Shown piece by piece: positions 8,649-18,066 of a DNA stretch of 64,000 nucleotides (position 1 is its first letter; the number at the start of each line of letters is the position of its first letter). A model generated the notes under the pieces. That model saw only the letters and a list, made by a program, of their open reading frames with translations, ran no database searches and was not told the origin of the DNA. The DNA comes from JADFJB01 sp964464595 (GTDB lineage: Bacteria > Zhuqueibacterota > JdFR-76 > DREG01). Location of the stretch: the NCBI GenBank assembly GCA_964464595.1, contig CAYXGW010000001.1, forward strand, positions 1 through 64,000, read 5' to 3'. Made by a program: the position numbers and the translations under genes.

Positions 8649-9406
8649 GCCTCCTCTCTTTGTTTTTGGGAATCAGGAAGACGACACTCAAAATAGAAAT
8701 CACTGCATCCCGAAGGCAAGAGCCATGTCATGAGTTCTAAGAATTTAAATCCCCATCGGCGTGCGGTTAGCCAGTAGTACAGACGATAACTGCCAATAAA
8801 AAACACCTCCCGCATCACGCGATCAGTGCAGAAGCCTGCATCGATCAATTTCTTGCGAACTTCTCCTTCTGTGTAGAAGTGAACATGGTCAGTTTGGAGC
8901 GATGAACCTTGCTTGCGAATCCACCGTTGTTGTAGCCAACTTCCTTCATTCGGGGTACCGAGGATAAGCATACCTCCTCTACGAAGTAATTTGTGTGCTT
9001 TACACAAGAGCGCTATATCATCATCTACATGTTCTATTACCTGATTGAGAAAGATCACATCAAAGGGCTCTTCGGTCTCGAAGTCCTGAAGGTCACTCAC
9101 ATATACACGCGTCTTGGGAGCCGCCTGTCTTGCACGCTCAACCCTCAGCGGATTGTAATCCACGCCTGTGAGATCAAGTCCGTCAATTGCACTCAGACGA
9201 GCCAGCCAGTAACCATCACCACAACCAGCATCCAGTAGCCGCAGATTTGGTCCAAACCTCGCCTTGGCTCTCTCTATACAAGCAACGAAGTACTTCAATC
9301 GTTTTTCGTATATCGTTTGCATTGAAGGGCTCTCTGACCATTCAAACTGGCTACCAACATACCACTGATTGCCTTTTTTGATCTGTTCTTTAACAATTGA
9401 ACTCAT
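8645..9406 (-). CDS. Class I SAM-dependent methyltransferase
   Basis: Motif I reads LLDAGCGDGYW (about residues 57-67), the post-I acidic residue lies in TGVDYNP, and motif II/post-II is FDVIFLNQVIEHVDD, as in the UbiE/WbdD-like methyltransferases of glycan loci. The longest frame begins at 9460 and would overlap the previous gene by 58 bp. The ATG at 9406 forms a clean ATGA overlap with that gene's stop and is chosen as the start. The product is about 253 residues. The likely role is O- or N-methylation of a sugar or of the glycan end. G+C content is elevated as in the neighbouring genes to 4.7 kb. Confidence 0.82.
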   Translation of the reverse strand: MSSIVKEQIKKGNQWYVGSQFEWSESPSMQTIYEKRLKYFVACIERAKARFGPNLRLLDAGCGDGYWLARLSAIDGLDLTGVDYNPLRVERARQAAPKTRVYVSDLQDFETEEPFDVIFLNQVIEHVDDDIALLCKAHKLLRRGGMLILGTPNEGSWLQQRWIRKQGSSLQTDHVHFYTEGEVRKKLIDAGFCTDRVMREVFFIGSYRLYYWLTARRWGFKFLELMTWLLPSGCSDFYFECRLPDSQKQREEA

Positions 9407-10248
9407 GTAATTCTCGATTTCCTTGTGTTCAATACCGTTTCTAGTAGCAGTTTCTCGCACACAAAAACATGCCTGAAGGCAAAATTCTTTACAACTGGCA
9501 AATTACTAATCCATTCATCTACCATTCTACCCTTTACTTCTCTCTGTAGTAAACTTTTCCATAAAGGATGCAGCAAAGGTTTTAACCTCATAGGTCTACT
9601 ACCCCAAAGTGGAAGTATTTGAAACGCTTTCCATTCAATAATTTCTAATCCAGCATTTTTAATAATTCTCTTCATATCTTTTACTTTGATGTGGCACGGT
9701 ATTGCCCATTCTGGATACGCTTTGCAAACCACAGTATTGAGGCTATATAGATTGCCAAATTCTAAAATGGCAATCCCCGAACCGGATTTGAGTGATCTCG
9801 CGACCTCAAGAACTATTTTTTCTATCTCGGGCATATAGTATAGGGAGGAAAAAGAGAAAACTAGACCAAAGGCATCTTTCTTATACGGAATTTGTTTTGC
9901 ATTGCAGATAATGAATTCTATGTTTGTAATATTCATTCTATTTTTCCTCGATACAGCCTCATTAATCATTTTTTCGCTTAAATCAATACCAATTCCCTCT
10001 CTTATAACATATTGAGATTTAATAAGGTAATCCCCGGTTGCGCAGCAAAGATCTAATACATTTTTATCATGGCCATACTTCTTAATCAAATCCAATCTAA
10101 TTCTTTCAAGTCTTTTAAAGTAATCGGCTTCGGAAAGAGACTGGTTTATCGAAGCTCGTGAAATATAAGATCGTGAAATATAATAATCCTCTTCGAACCT
10201 TTCTCTGTTTACTTCTTCAATTACTTTCGCAGATTTTCGCTCATTCAT
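9403..10248 (-). CDS. Class I SAM-dependent methyltransferase
   Basis: This is a 281-residue protein with motif I NVLDLCCATGDYL (residues 63-75), GIGIDLSEKM as post-I, and FGLVFSFSSLYYMPE as motif II region, a UbiE/Methyltransf_11-type arrangement. The double cysteine inside motif I is unusual but tolerated in the family. The start ATG overlaps the stop of the upstream methyltransferase by 4 bp and the stop overlaps the next gene's ATG by 4 bp, placing it inside one translational unit. Two in-frame starts lie within 2 codons. The substrate cannot be assigned; context suggests glycan methylation. Confidence 0.82.
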   Translation of the reverse strand: MNERKSAKVIEEVNRERFEEDYYISRSYISRASINQSLSEADYFKRLERIRLDLIKKYGHDKNVLDLCCATGDYLIKSQYVIREGIGIDLSEKMINEAVSRKNRMNITNIEFIICNAKQIPYKKDAFGLVFSFSSLYYMPEIEKIVLEVARSLKSGSGIAILEFGNLYSLNTVVCKAYPEWAIPCHIKVKDMKRIIKNAGLEIIEWKAFQILPLWGSRPMRLKPLLHPLWKSLLQREVKGRMVDEWISNLPVVKNFAFRHVFVCEKLLLETVLNTRKSRIT

Positions 10249-11168
10249 TTCTTCACTGCTGTTATGTAAAAGAGTTCACCAGTCTTTGGAAACAACAAGC
10301 TCATAAAATTGTGATACGCTGTTTGTGTAGAATAATATGTTCTTACTTTGATCCTTTTGAAATAGTTTGGACTTAATAAATCAAATGGGCCAAATCCTTT
10401 GTGTACATTGGTTATTCGATTAAACTCCTGCATTTTCTTGAAGGACATTTCCTCTTCAAGCTCAAAAATGATTTTTGCATACTCTTTTATTTTCTCCGTT
10501 CTATTGTCTTTTTCAGGTGTCACTATTAATCTGCTGATTTTATTGAATATCTTTTCGATCCCATTATAGAAAAAGCTGTTCGATAACTTTAGATTTGGTT
10601 CATGGAATACGATAAGTCTACCTTCGTGTTTTAGTACCCTGTAAATCTCCATTAAACACCTCTCAGGGTTAGGCAGGTGATGTAATGTAGAGGAAGTTGT
10701 AACAATATCTACACTACAATCGCCAATAGGCAAACACTCAGCATCTTCTCTTAAAGCGGCAATTACCTTATCTGGATGCTTCGCGATAACTCTCTGTAAC
10801 ATCCTAAAAGAAATATCCAGGCAAACAAAATCGGCTTCTCTTTCAAAATTATCCAGTACGAATCCTGTTCCTGTACCAATATCTAAAATAGTCTTACCTG
10901 TAGATTCTACTCTACTCACAATTTTTCGGAATAACCTATTCTCTACCGACATATGTAGATGTATGTTGTCATAGAAGTTGGCTTCCTTGTCATGATATTC
11001 GCAATTGACGGATTTAGTTTTTTCTAATGTTTTGCCGTCAAGAAAATCAACTATACCATCTCTAATCGGATAGGTCTTATTGCATTTCTCACAGAACAAG
11101 GTTTCACTGTTAGGCGCTAACACGCCTTTGCATGTTGGACATGCGAGAATGCTATTAGTAGGTCTCAA
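10245..11168 (-). CDS. Methyltransferase with N-terminal Trm112-like zinc ribbon
   Basis: The first 45 residues form a Trm112p-like zinc-binding segment with two CxxC pairs (C10, C13, C26, C29), ending in YPIRDGIVDFL. A class I methyltransferase domain follows, with motif I TILDIGTGTG (residues 93-102), post-I FVCLDIS and motif II VDIVTTSSTLHHLPNP. This architecture is common for glycan- and quinone-type methyltransferases. The start is a TTG at 11168, supported by a Shine-Dalgarno sequence AGGAGAAG about 9 nt upstream. The gene opens the overlapping methyltransferase run that continues to 4.7 kb. About 50 bp separate it from the FemAB-DegT fusion gene upstream. Confidence 0.82.
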   Translation of the reverse strand: MRPTNSILACPTCKGVLAPNSETLFCEKCNKTYPIRDGIVDFLDGKTLEKTKSVNCEYHDKEANFYDNIHLHMSVENRLFRKIVSRVESTGKTILDIGTGTGFVLDNFEREADFVCLDISFRMLQRVIAKHPDKVIAALREDAECLPIGDCSVDIVTTSSTLHHLPNPERCLMEIYRVLKHEGRLIVFHEPNLKLSNSFFYNGIEKIFNKISRLIVTPEKDNRTEKIKEYAKIIFELEEEMSFKKMQEFNRITNVHKGFGPFDLLSPNYFKRIKVRTYYSTQTAYHNFMSLLFPKTGELFYITAVKK

Positions 11169-11221
11169 TTTACTCTTCTCCTGTAGCTGTTTTCACATCT
11201 TCATACCCTCTGTTTATTTGC

Positions 11222-13522
11222 TCAATTTCTTCTAGGATTTGCATTTTCTAGCACCGTGATAATCTTACTTAATTGCTTCTCGGAAAGATTAGGTCTTACT
11301 GGGATATTAAATACATTTTTATACACTTTCTCTGAATATGGCAATCCTTTGTTAGATGAGAAATCAACTGCGAACTGTCTTAGATGCAACGGAGTATACA
11401 TTGGCTCAGTTTCTATACTTGCTCTGTGAAGAACTACTTTCATATCTTTGCAATCTTCCGAGTTCTCAAAGATTAGAGAGAGTTTAGTATAAATGTGGTT
11501 CTCCTTGTCTTGTAGAGAAAATTCAAAATCTGTTCTATGAAGGGCCTCAATGATTCTTTGGGCGTTTTCTCTCCTTTTTCGCAGAATAGTTTCAAGCTTA
11601 TCGAGTTGTAAAGATATTAATTTTGCATCAAGAGGATGCATTTCATTGTATTCGTAAGCATTTAGTAAACATTTATCATCACCTCGACTAAGCTTAAGAA
11701 AATGCCTAATTAGTGTGTTTACGAACCTTCTCATTACTAATGATGTATCTTCTTTTCCGAGATTTTTAGCTTTCTCATATATTTCATCTTTTAGAATATT
11801 TGAAATCAAGATGCCACCAGCAGTGGCCATTAAGTTCTTTCCCATTCCAAATGAGAAAATGGACATATCATATCTTGTTCCCAGAAAATAATTGGAGTCT
11901 TCTCTACCTAGAGTTTGGCACACATCTTCGATGACGACTATACCTTCTTCCTTTGCTATTGTGGCGATTTCCTCTATTTCAGCCTTACAGCCACATAAGT
12001 GAGGAACTACTACTGCCAAAACATCCCTCTTTAAAAGAAATGCCACAGAATCCTTTGAGATATTCAAATTCCTGTCTATATCCGCAAAAATAGGGATAAG
12101 GCCTGCATTAATTATAGGGTCAAAAGTGCCTTTACAACCATATGTTGGGATTATCACCTTCTGTTTCTCTGGGTACTTATTCCGTAGAACTCTTAAAGCT
12201 AGTTCAAGCGCAGTTCTTCCACTACTTGTTGGTATTACCACACCCTCTACATTTAATTTCTTGCTAAACCTATCTATCAGTATTTTTAAAGAATCCTCGT
12301 TTCCCCTATCCCTGTAAAGAAGTCCGCAAGAGACCTCCTTTAACCGCCATTGTGGTTTTATGAAATTGACTCTGCGATACAATCTCGCAAATTGATAAAT
12401 CCTTGCGGAGAAACGATAAGCCCTTCGTAAGAATCCTGCAACGAACTTTATAATTTCTTCTCCTAATACTGGCTGAAGTAATAAAGCTGTGCATTCGAGC
12501 CAATTTCTAAATAAACCCTCTTTTTTCTGCTTGCTATGAGCATCTATTATTAATCTGCCCTTATAATACCTGTGTAATTCACCACCGAATTTCCTCTTAA
12601 AATCATTCAACCCTTTCAATTTCCCTTCTCTCACATTTGGAAAAGCTTCAGCACAATCGAACCATTTAAAACCATTATCCTTAGCAGATTCTATAGCGTG
12701 CCAAAGTAATAAGTAATAAACACCGTATTCGAAATGCTCATTTCTACAGCACACAGTCCAGTATAATCCCTTTTTCTTAAAGGTTCCAATATTGGTCATT
12801 CCCACAGGATTATCGTTCTTGTCCACTACAACCCAAGTTTTGGCTAAATCTACTGAAACAACATAAATATAAATGCCCCAAAAATACTCTTTCGGGAAAG
12901 GACTAGCGCCAGTCCGGCGATATGTTTCACAATGAATTTCATTGTAAACATCCATTTCATCACGAAATCTAATTTGCCTTATCTTATAACCCTTCTTTAT
13001 CGCCTCTTTTATTTCTCTTTTTACGTTTCTTGACATATTCTTATAGATTTCATCTTTAGGCCTAGACAGATCAATGATCCAGCTATGAGTAGAGATATCT
13101 GAATAAAAGTGATTAACCAAAGGATTGACTCCCCGCACATTCTTTAATGAAGATTCACTTAAGGGAGGAAGATAAACTTCTACATTGGGGGAACCATTTT
13201 CATGCGCAATCTCTTCGACATGCTCATACATTGATTTCAGGACCTTTTCACGAAAACTCGGCTGTAGGTCATTTTTAACAGCAGCTCCACCTGTACCCAT
13301 AAAGATGGATTTCAAAATTCTGCTATTCTTATCCATTTGAAGGGGGAAAACACCTATGATTTTCCCTTGATGTTCCACCAAGAAACTTTCTGATTCAAGA
13401 GCCCAGATTCTTTCAGTCAACTGAAGCCAGTCATAGAGGTGAAATAACCATGCATCATGAGAAGCATAAACTACTTTATCCCACACTTCAGAAAGGTCAG
13501 GTGCAAGGTTAATAAATTTCAT
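11222..13522 (-). CDS. FemAB-like acyltransferase fused to DegT/DnrJ aminotransferase
   Basis: This 766-residue protein joins two domains usually encoded separately. Residues about 1-345 resemble the FemAB/GNAT-type (BioF2-like) family: MSRNVKREIKEAIKKGY, then GMTNIGTF and FDCAEAFPN...LNDFKRKFGGEL near the end. Residues about 390-766 are a PLP-dependent DegT/DnrJ/EryC1/StrS sugar aminotransferase. They show GRTALELAL, the strand VIIPTYGCKGTFDPII, VVIEDVCQTLG, and the catalytic lysine in FSFGMGKNL (K562). The pairing suggests that a keto-sugar is aminated and the amine then acylated by one polypeptide, which is an inference. The 131 bp to the wzt-like gene upstream hold no clear gene. Confidence 0.8.
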   Translation of the reverse strand: MKFINLAPDLSEVWDKVVYASHDAWLFHLYDWLQLTERIWALESESFLVEHQGKIIGVFPLQMDKNSRILKSIFMGTGGAAVKNDLQPSFREKVLKSMYEHVEEIAHENGSPNVEVYLPPLSESSLKNVRGVNPLVNHFYSDISTHSWIIDLSRPKDEIYKNMSRNVKREIKEAIKKGYKIRQIRFRDEMDVYNEIHCETYRRTGASPFPKEYFWGIYIYVVSVDLAKTWVVVDKNDNPVGMTNIGTFKKKGLYWTVCCRNEHFEYGVYYLLLWHAIESAKDNGFKWFDCAEAFPNVREGKLKGLNDFKRKFGGELHRYYKGRLIIDAHSKQKKEGLFRNWLECTALLLQPVLGEEIIKFVAGFLRRAYRFSARIYQFARLYRRVNFIKPQWRLKEVSCGLLYRDRGNEDSLKILIDRFSKKLNVEGVVIPTSSGRTALELALRVLRNKYPEKQKVIIPTYGCKGTFDPIINAGLIPIFADIDRNLNISKDSVAFLLKRDVLAVVVPHLCGCKAEIEEIATIAKEEGIVVIEDVCQTLGREDSNYFLGTRYDMSIFSFGMGKNLMATAGGILISNILKDEIYEKAKNLGKEDTSLVMRRFVNTLIRHFLKLSRGDDKCLLNAYEYNEMHPLDAKLISLQLDKLETILRKRRENAQRIIEALHRTDFEFSLQDKENHIYTKLSLIFENSEDCKDMKVVLHRASIETEPMYTPLHLRQFAVDFSSNKGLPYSEKVYKNVFNIPVRPNLSEKQLSKIITVLENANPRRN

Positions 13523-13653
13523 GGGATTCCTTTAGGACTCATTCTAGTTGACAAATTAGTGGTACTAAAGCCAAGCTGCCGGGAGAGCCAAAAATTTTTA
13601 CACAGTGTTGGAGCGAGAGCGAACTGCCGCGTCAGCATGCGAGGAACCAAGCG

Positions 13654-14931
13654 TTATTGAGAAATGATGGACCAGTGCGACTTTTGGGCAATAACTCCTT
13701 GCCCTCTGACCAACTCGTTACCCCTCAAATAGTCTTTGAGTTCGATCCTGATGCGCGCCGCGGATGGAACATAGTCGAGATATTCAATGCAAGGGAACCT
13801 TCTACCAATCTCAATATCTAGGGTATACTCGCCCGATACCAGGCGTAGGGTGTCCAGCCGGCACTCGATTACTCCCTCGCCAGTTAGGGCAATCGGTTCC
13901 CCGCCATGCATGTTCGAAACTGTCATGACTCGTTCACCCAGAAAGTCAAGAAAGTTAACCTGATAATATGCGTTCTGAATCGGCTCGTCCAGCTGGTACC
14001 TAATTTTGATCAATATCCCTTCACCAGTAAAAAACTCGAAGGTTTCAATACCATCTAACCGATGTGTCGAAACTGCGGTGAAGATCACCCTGCGGTTGGG
14101 TTCCCACCCTGGAGCATCGCGCAAATCGGCAGAACTCTGAAAAACTTTCGCTCCTGATTGTAAATAGTAACTGACAGCGTCTTTGGTATTTCCTAAAAAA
14201 CCGTAAGTTCCAGAATCTAGCACAAACGTTTTGGAACATAGGCGCGTAATGGAAGGCATGTTATGGCTAACAAATAAAACTGTCCGGCCCTCTTTCGACA
14301 CATCCTCCATTTTCCCCAAGCACTTTTTTTGAAACTCTACATCTCCAACTGCCAGCACTTCATCAACCAATAAAATTTCCGGCTGTAAATGTGCTGCTAC
14401 AGCAAACCCTAAACGAACATTCATCCCGCTTGAGTAGCGTTTAATTGGCATGTTAATAAATTTTTCCACCCCTGCAAAATCGATAATTTCATCTAATTTA
14501 CTATCAATCTCTTTCTTACTCATCCCATGTATCGTGCCATTCATATATATATTTTCACGGCCAGTTAGCTCCGGATTAAAGCCAGTTCCCACTTCTAATA
14601 AGCTATTTACTCTTCCGTTGATTTCAATTCGTCCAGTAGTAGGGGTAGTAATCTTACTCAATATCTTAAGTAATGTAGATTTACCTGTACCATTTCGCCC
14701 TATTATTCCTAGTACTTCTCCATGTTTAACGTTAAAATTAATATCTTTCAGAGCCCAAAAAACATTATTTTCTGAACTACCAAAAGATGTCAATCCCCGG
14801 ATTTCTTGAAACCGCCGGTATGGTAACTTTAAGAAATCTAACAAATTCCTTGGTTTATTAGCTAAGCCATCCGACTTTAAAATCCGGTATCTTTTGCTCA
14901 AATTTTCTACAGTTAAAGCATAGTTTCCCAT
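13654..14931 (-). CDS. wzt: ABC exporter ATPase with glycan-binding tail (Wzt-like)
   Basis: This is the nucleotide-binding subunit of a polysaccharide ABC exporter. Walker A is GRNGTGKST (residues 78-86), the signature is YSSGMNVRL, Walker B is ILLVDEVLAVGD with the H-loop SHN after it. The first 250 residues therefore form a complete TagH/KpsT-type ATPase. Residues about 255-425 form an additional beta-rich domain of the Wzt C-terminal kind, which in known O-antigen exporters recognises the modified non-reducing end of the chain. That fits the many methyltransferases in the locus. The permease gene lies 14 bp upstream in the same operon. Confidence 0.9.
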   Translation of the reverse strand: MGNYALTVENLSKRYRILKSDGLANKPRNLLDFLKLPYRRFQEIRGLTSFGSSENNVFWALKDINFNVKHGEVLGIIGRNGTGKSTLLKILSKITTPTTGRIEINGRVNSLLEVGTGFNPELTGRENIYMNGTIHGMSKKEIDSKLDEIIDFAGVEKFINMPIKRYSSGMNVRLGFAVAAHLQPEILLVDEVLAVGDVEFQKKCLGKMEDVSKEGRTVLFVSHNMPSITRLCSKTFVLDSGTYGFLGNTKDAVSYYLQSGAKVFQSSADLRDAPGWEPNRRVIFTAVSTHRLDGIETFEFFTGEGILIKIRYQLDEPIQNAYYQVNFLDFLGERVMTVSNMHGGEPIALTGEGVIECRLDTLRLVSGEYTLDIEIGRRFPCIEYLDYVPSAARIRIELKDYLRGNELVRGQGVIAQKSHWSIISQ

Positions 14932-14945
14932 AATCTACCTAACAA

Positions 14946-15788
14946 TCAAAGAGCATCTACAATACTTGGTTCACGAGAACGAAATATCACAATACCTATA
15001 TATAGAAGTACTAACGACATCACAAAAGCGATAAACAACGGCAGCCATGGCATGGGTGTATTTAACAATGCTGCACGAAAACCCTCTACAAGCGCCGCTG
15101 CTGGATTGAGCATGTATAAAAACCTATATTCTTGCGGTACTGCGGATATTGGATATGCCAACGGCACCATATAAAGATAAAATTTCATGAAATAATTCCA
15201 GAGGTTAATCATATCCCTGTATTGCAAAATAAAAGTGGTCATTATCAAACCAACTGCAAAACTAAACATAACTGAAATCACCAATATCGGGAATATCATA
15301 AATATTTTGAGTGATGGTAAATATCCAAAATAAGCTAGAAGAACCAATGCCAATAAAAGGTTCAGGATAAGATTTGGTAGGTTGATTATCGATGGAATTG
15401 CAGGAATATAAATACGAGGAAAATAAACTTTTTGAATCAGGTGGCTGTATCCTTTTAAGCTATTTACCGCTTGATTCATAGATTCACTCAAAAAAATCCA
15501 CCCAACGACTGCTGCTGTATTGAACACTACATAAGGGATGTCACCAGTATCGACTTTTGCAACGCCACCAAATACTATGCTGAAAAATAATATGCTAGCT
15601 GCCGCATTAAATACTACCCAAAAATACCCTAGTACAGTTTGTTTTTGCTTTGCCTTGTAGCCATTAACAACCATGAAGTAAAACATGTCCTTGTATCTGA
15701 CTAATTCCTTAAGATCAAAAACCTTCCACGGGTGTGTTGCTTCAATAACAGTATAATACTTATTTTTATCTAAATTAGATATCGCCAT
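14946..15788 (-). CDS. wzm: ABC-2 type polysaccharide export permease (Wzm-like)
   Basis: This 280-residue integral membrane protein has six predicted membrane helices (about residues 33-53, 62-85, 115-140, 143-167, 170-200 and 232-265). It also has the amphipathic N-terminal segment WKVFDLKELVRYKDM typical of ABC-2 polysaccharide permeases. With the adjacent ATPase it would export an undecaprenyl-linked glycan across the inner membrane. Start at the ATG at 15788; the 138 bp up to the epimerase gene are AT-rich without a clear terminator, so read-through from the upstream operon is likely. Confidence 0.9.
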   Translation of the reverse strand: MAISNLDKNKYYTVIEATHPWKVFDLKELVRYKDMFYFMVVNGYKAKQKQTVLGYFWVVFNAAASILFFSIVFGGVAKVDTGDIPYVVFNTAAVVGWIFLSESMNQAVNSLKGYSHLIQKVYFPRIYIPAIPSIINLPNLILNLLLALVLLAYFGYLPSLKIFMIFPILVISVMFSFAVGLIMTTFILQYRDMINLWNYFMKFYLYMVPLAYPISAVPQEYRFLYMLNPAAALVEGFRAALLNTPMPWLPLFIAFVMSLVLLYIGIVIFRSREPSIVDAL

Positions 15789-15926
15789 CTAAATATTCCT
15801 AATAGTCGCAATACTATTTGCAATTGTATACTTTCTTAATGATTGAATTAACTCGTTCTAGATAGTTTTGAAACCATCAAATAACCTAAGTATAATCCAT
15901 CTGAAATCTTGTAAAATGTAACAATT

Positions 15927-16874
15927 TTATAAGTGTTCAACAGAATGTTTATGAAACCAATTAATTGTCTCTGTTAATCCTTCTTCTATTTCATGATTTG
16001 TTGAATAACCTAAATTTTTTAAATTATCTATATTAGCTATCCATTTATCTGCATCCCCAGCTCTAATAGCACCGGTAAATTTAAACTTTGTTTTCAGGTC
16101 CATTATTTCACACATCAATTTTGCTAATTCAAGTGTAGTGAAGCCTTTACCTGTTGCAACGTTATACCACTCACCTTTTAACTCTCCTCTTGTAGCAGTT
16201 ACCGTTAGAGCTTGAACCACATCTTTAACAAAAACGATATCTCGCATTTGAGTTCCATCTCCAATTATTTCCATTTCATCAGGATTTTTCCGCAGTTTAA
16301 CCATAAAATCATAGACTATCTGTTTATATTGCCTTGGGCCATAAACCGAGAACAATCGCAATGAGGCACTTTTGATTCCATACAAATTAGCAAATACATT
16401 TACATACTTTTCCAAGGCTAGTTTACTTACACCATAAGGAGAAATTGGGTGAGGTAAAAAGTGTTCATAAATAGGCATTTGTGTTGGACTTCCATAAATA
16501 GCAGCAGAAGACATAGCAATAAATATGGTTTCATATTTATTTTTTCGAATATACTCCAGCAACTTAAACGTAGTTAGCAATGTATTATTAAAGTCGAATT
16601 CAGGGTTTTCTACGGATGGTGGCACATAGGCATTTGCTGCTAAATGGAAAATAAAATCAAAATTACTTTTATCTAAAATTGGAACTATTTCATCTGAGAG
16701 AAGATCAATTTTATAAAATTGAATTGAATTTCTTGAATCCTTCAAATTACCCATTTGTCCGGATTTTAAATTGTCCATGACCGTAACATTACTGCCTTCA
16801 TTTACCAGATAATCTACAAGATGACTTCCAATGAATCCTGCACCGCCCGTAACCAAAACATTCTTATCTTTCAT
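15927..16874 (-). CDS. NAD-dependent sugar-nucleotide epimerase/dehydratase (GalE-like)
   Basis: This is an extended short-chain dehydrogenase. The NAD-binding TGGAGFIGSHL lies at residues 9-19, the catalytic SSAAIYG serine region is near residue 125, and YGVSKLALEKY supplies the catalytic Tyr and Lys. RLFSVYGPRQY and RDIVFVKDVV match UDP-glucose 4-epimerase-like proteins. The length of 315 residues is typical. It probably supplies a UDP-sugar for the glycan. A dehydratase or 4-epimerase with a different substrate cannot be excluded by motifs alone. Confidence 0.85.
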   Translation of the reverse strand: MKDKNVLVTGGAGFIGSHLVDYLVNEGSNVTVMDNLKSGQMGNLKDSRNSIQFYKIDLLSDEIVPILDKSNFDFIFHLAANAYVPPSVENPEFDFNNTLLTTFKLLEYIRKNKYETIFIAMSSAAIYGSPTQMPIYEHFLPHPISPYGVSKLALEKYVNVFANLYGIKSASLRLFSVYGPRQYKQIVYDFMVKLRKNPDEMEIIGDGTQMRDIVFVKDVVQALTVTATRGELKGEWYNVATGKGFTTLELAKLMCEIMDLKTKFKFTGAIRAGDADKWIANIDNLKNLGYSTNHEIEEGLTETINWFHKHSVEHL

Positions 16875-17073
16875 TCTAATAACATACTAGATTTAGTTTC
16901 TCTCGCTTGCTAAACATTTCAGTTAATGACAAGGCTTTAAAGAATGAATACTTTTGATTGCAATTATTACTACGTGTATGGCAATATCACCAATGGCTGT
17001 CAGCTCACATGTCAAAATAAGTTAATCTCAGAAATGTGAAAACTAAAGACCATTAAGCCTTACCCCATTTTCT

Positions 17074-18048
17074 CTACAAAGTTCTTTTAACTCTTTCTAA
17101 GTCGTTTTCAACCATCATTTTCACCAACTCTTTGAAACTAACCGTAGGCTTCCAGCTCCAGACTTGGTTTGCTTTGCTATAATCACCACGTAATTCATTT
17201 ATTTCAGTTGGTCTATAAAATTTTTTATCAACGAACACATAATCCTTCCAATTTAGCCCAACATGACTAAATGCTATATCAACAAATTCTTTAACGGAAT
17301 GTGTTTCGCCAGTTGCAATGACAAAATCTTGCGGCTTGTTTTGCTGTAACATTTCCCACATTGCTTCTACATAATCTTTTGCATACCCCCAATCTCTTTT
17401 GGCATCTAAATTTCCAAGTTTCAGTTCTTTTTCCAGGCCAAGTTTAATCCGTGCAACCGAGTAGGTAATCTTTCTGGTTACAAACTCAAACCCTCTTCTG
17501 GGTGACTCATGATTAAAAAGAATACCATTCATGACGAATAGGTCGTAAGCTTCATAATAGTTTCTCGTTAGGTGATAACCAGCAAGTTTTGAAATACCAT
17601 ATGGTGAGCGTGGGTAAAAGGGTGTCTCCTCATTTTGAGGAGTGATTTTGGAATTTCCAAACATTTCACTTGATCCGGCAAAATAGAATCTACAATTGGG
17701 AACAATTTCTTTAATGCAAGACAAAATATAATGAGTCCCATTAATATTGGTATTTATAGTTGTAAACTCATCCTCAAAAGAATAACTAACAAAACTCTGG
17801 GCGGCCAGATGATAGCATTCATTGGGTTTAACTTTCTGAACAACATTAAACAAGCTGGGGTAACTCTCTAGAGAGGCAGAATGAAGTGTAATCTTATTTA
17901 AGATATGCTTAATTCTCCTCAATCGTCTATCCGGATCTTCTATTGCTATCCTTCTAACGATGCCATGGACTTCATATCCTTTGCTTAGCAATAATTCAGC
18001 GAGATAGGAACCATCTTGGCCCGTGATTCCGGTTATAAGAGCTTTCAA
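17074..18048 (-). CDS. gmd: GDP-mannose 4,6-dehydratase
   Basis: Gmd converts GDP-mannose to GDP-4-keto-6-deoxymannose, the precursor of GDP-fucose, GDP-rhamnose and GDP-perosamine. Diagnostic stretches are ALITGITGQDGSYLAELL at the N-terminus, SSEMFGN, SPYGISKLAGYH with the catalytic Tyr/Lys, and NHESPRRGFEFVTRKIT, characteristic of Gmd. The length of 324 residues is slightly short but complete. The start is a TTG at 18048 preceded by AGGAG about 10 nt upstream; no nearer ATG exists. No GDP-fucose synthase is visible, so the product may be aminated by the DegT domain at 11.2-13.5 kb (perosamine-type), which is an inference. Confidence 0.92.
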   Translation of the reverse strand: MKALITGITGQDGSYLAELLLSKGYEVHGIVRRIAIEDPDRRLRRIKHILNKITLHSASLESYPSLFNVVQKVKPNECYHLAAQSFVSYSFEDEFTTINTNINGTHYILSCIKEIVPNCRFYFAGSSEMFGNSKITPQNEETPFYPRSPYGISKLAGYHLTRNYYEAYDLFVMNGILFNHESPRRGFEFVTRKITYSVARIKLGLEKELKLGNLDAKRDWGYAKDYVEAMWEMLQQNKPQDFVIATGETHSVKEFVDIAFSHVGLNWKDYVFVDKKFYRPTEINELRGDYSKANQVWSWKPTVSFKELVKMMVENDLERVKRTL

Positions 18049-18066
18049 CTTATTTTTCTCCTGTTT

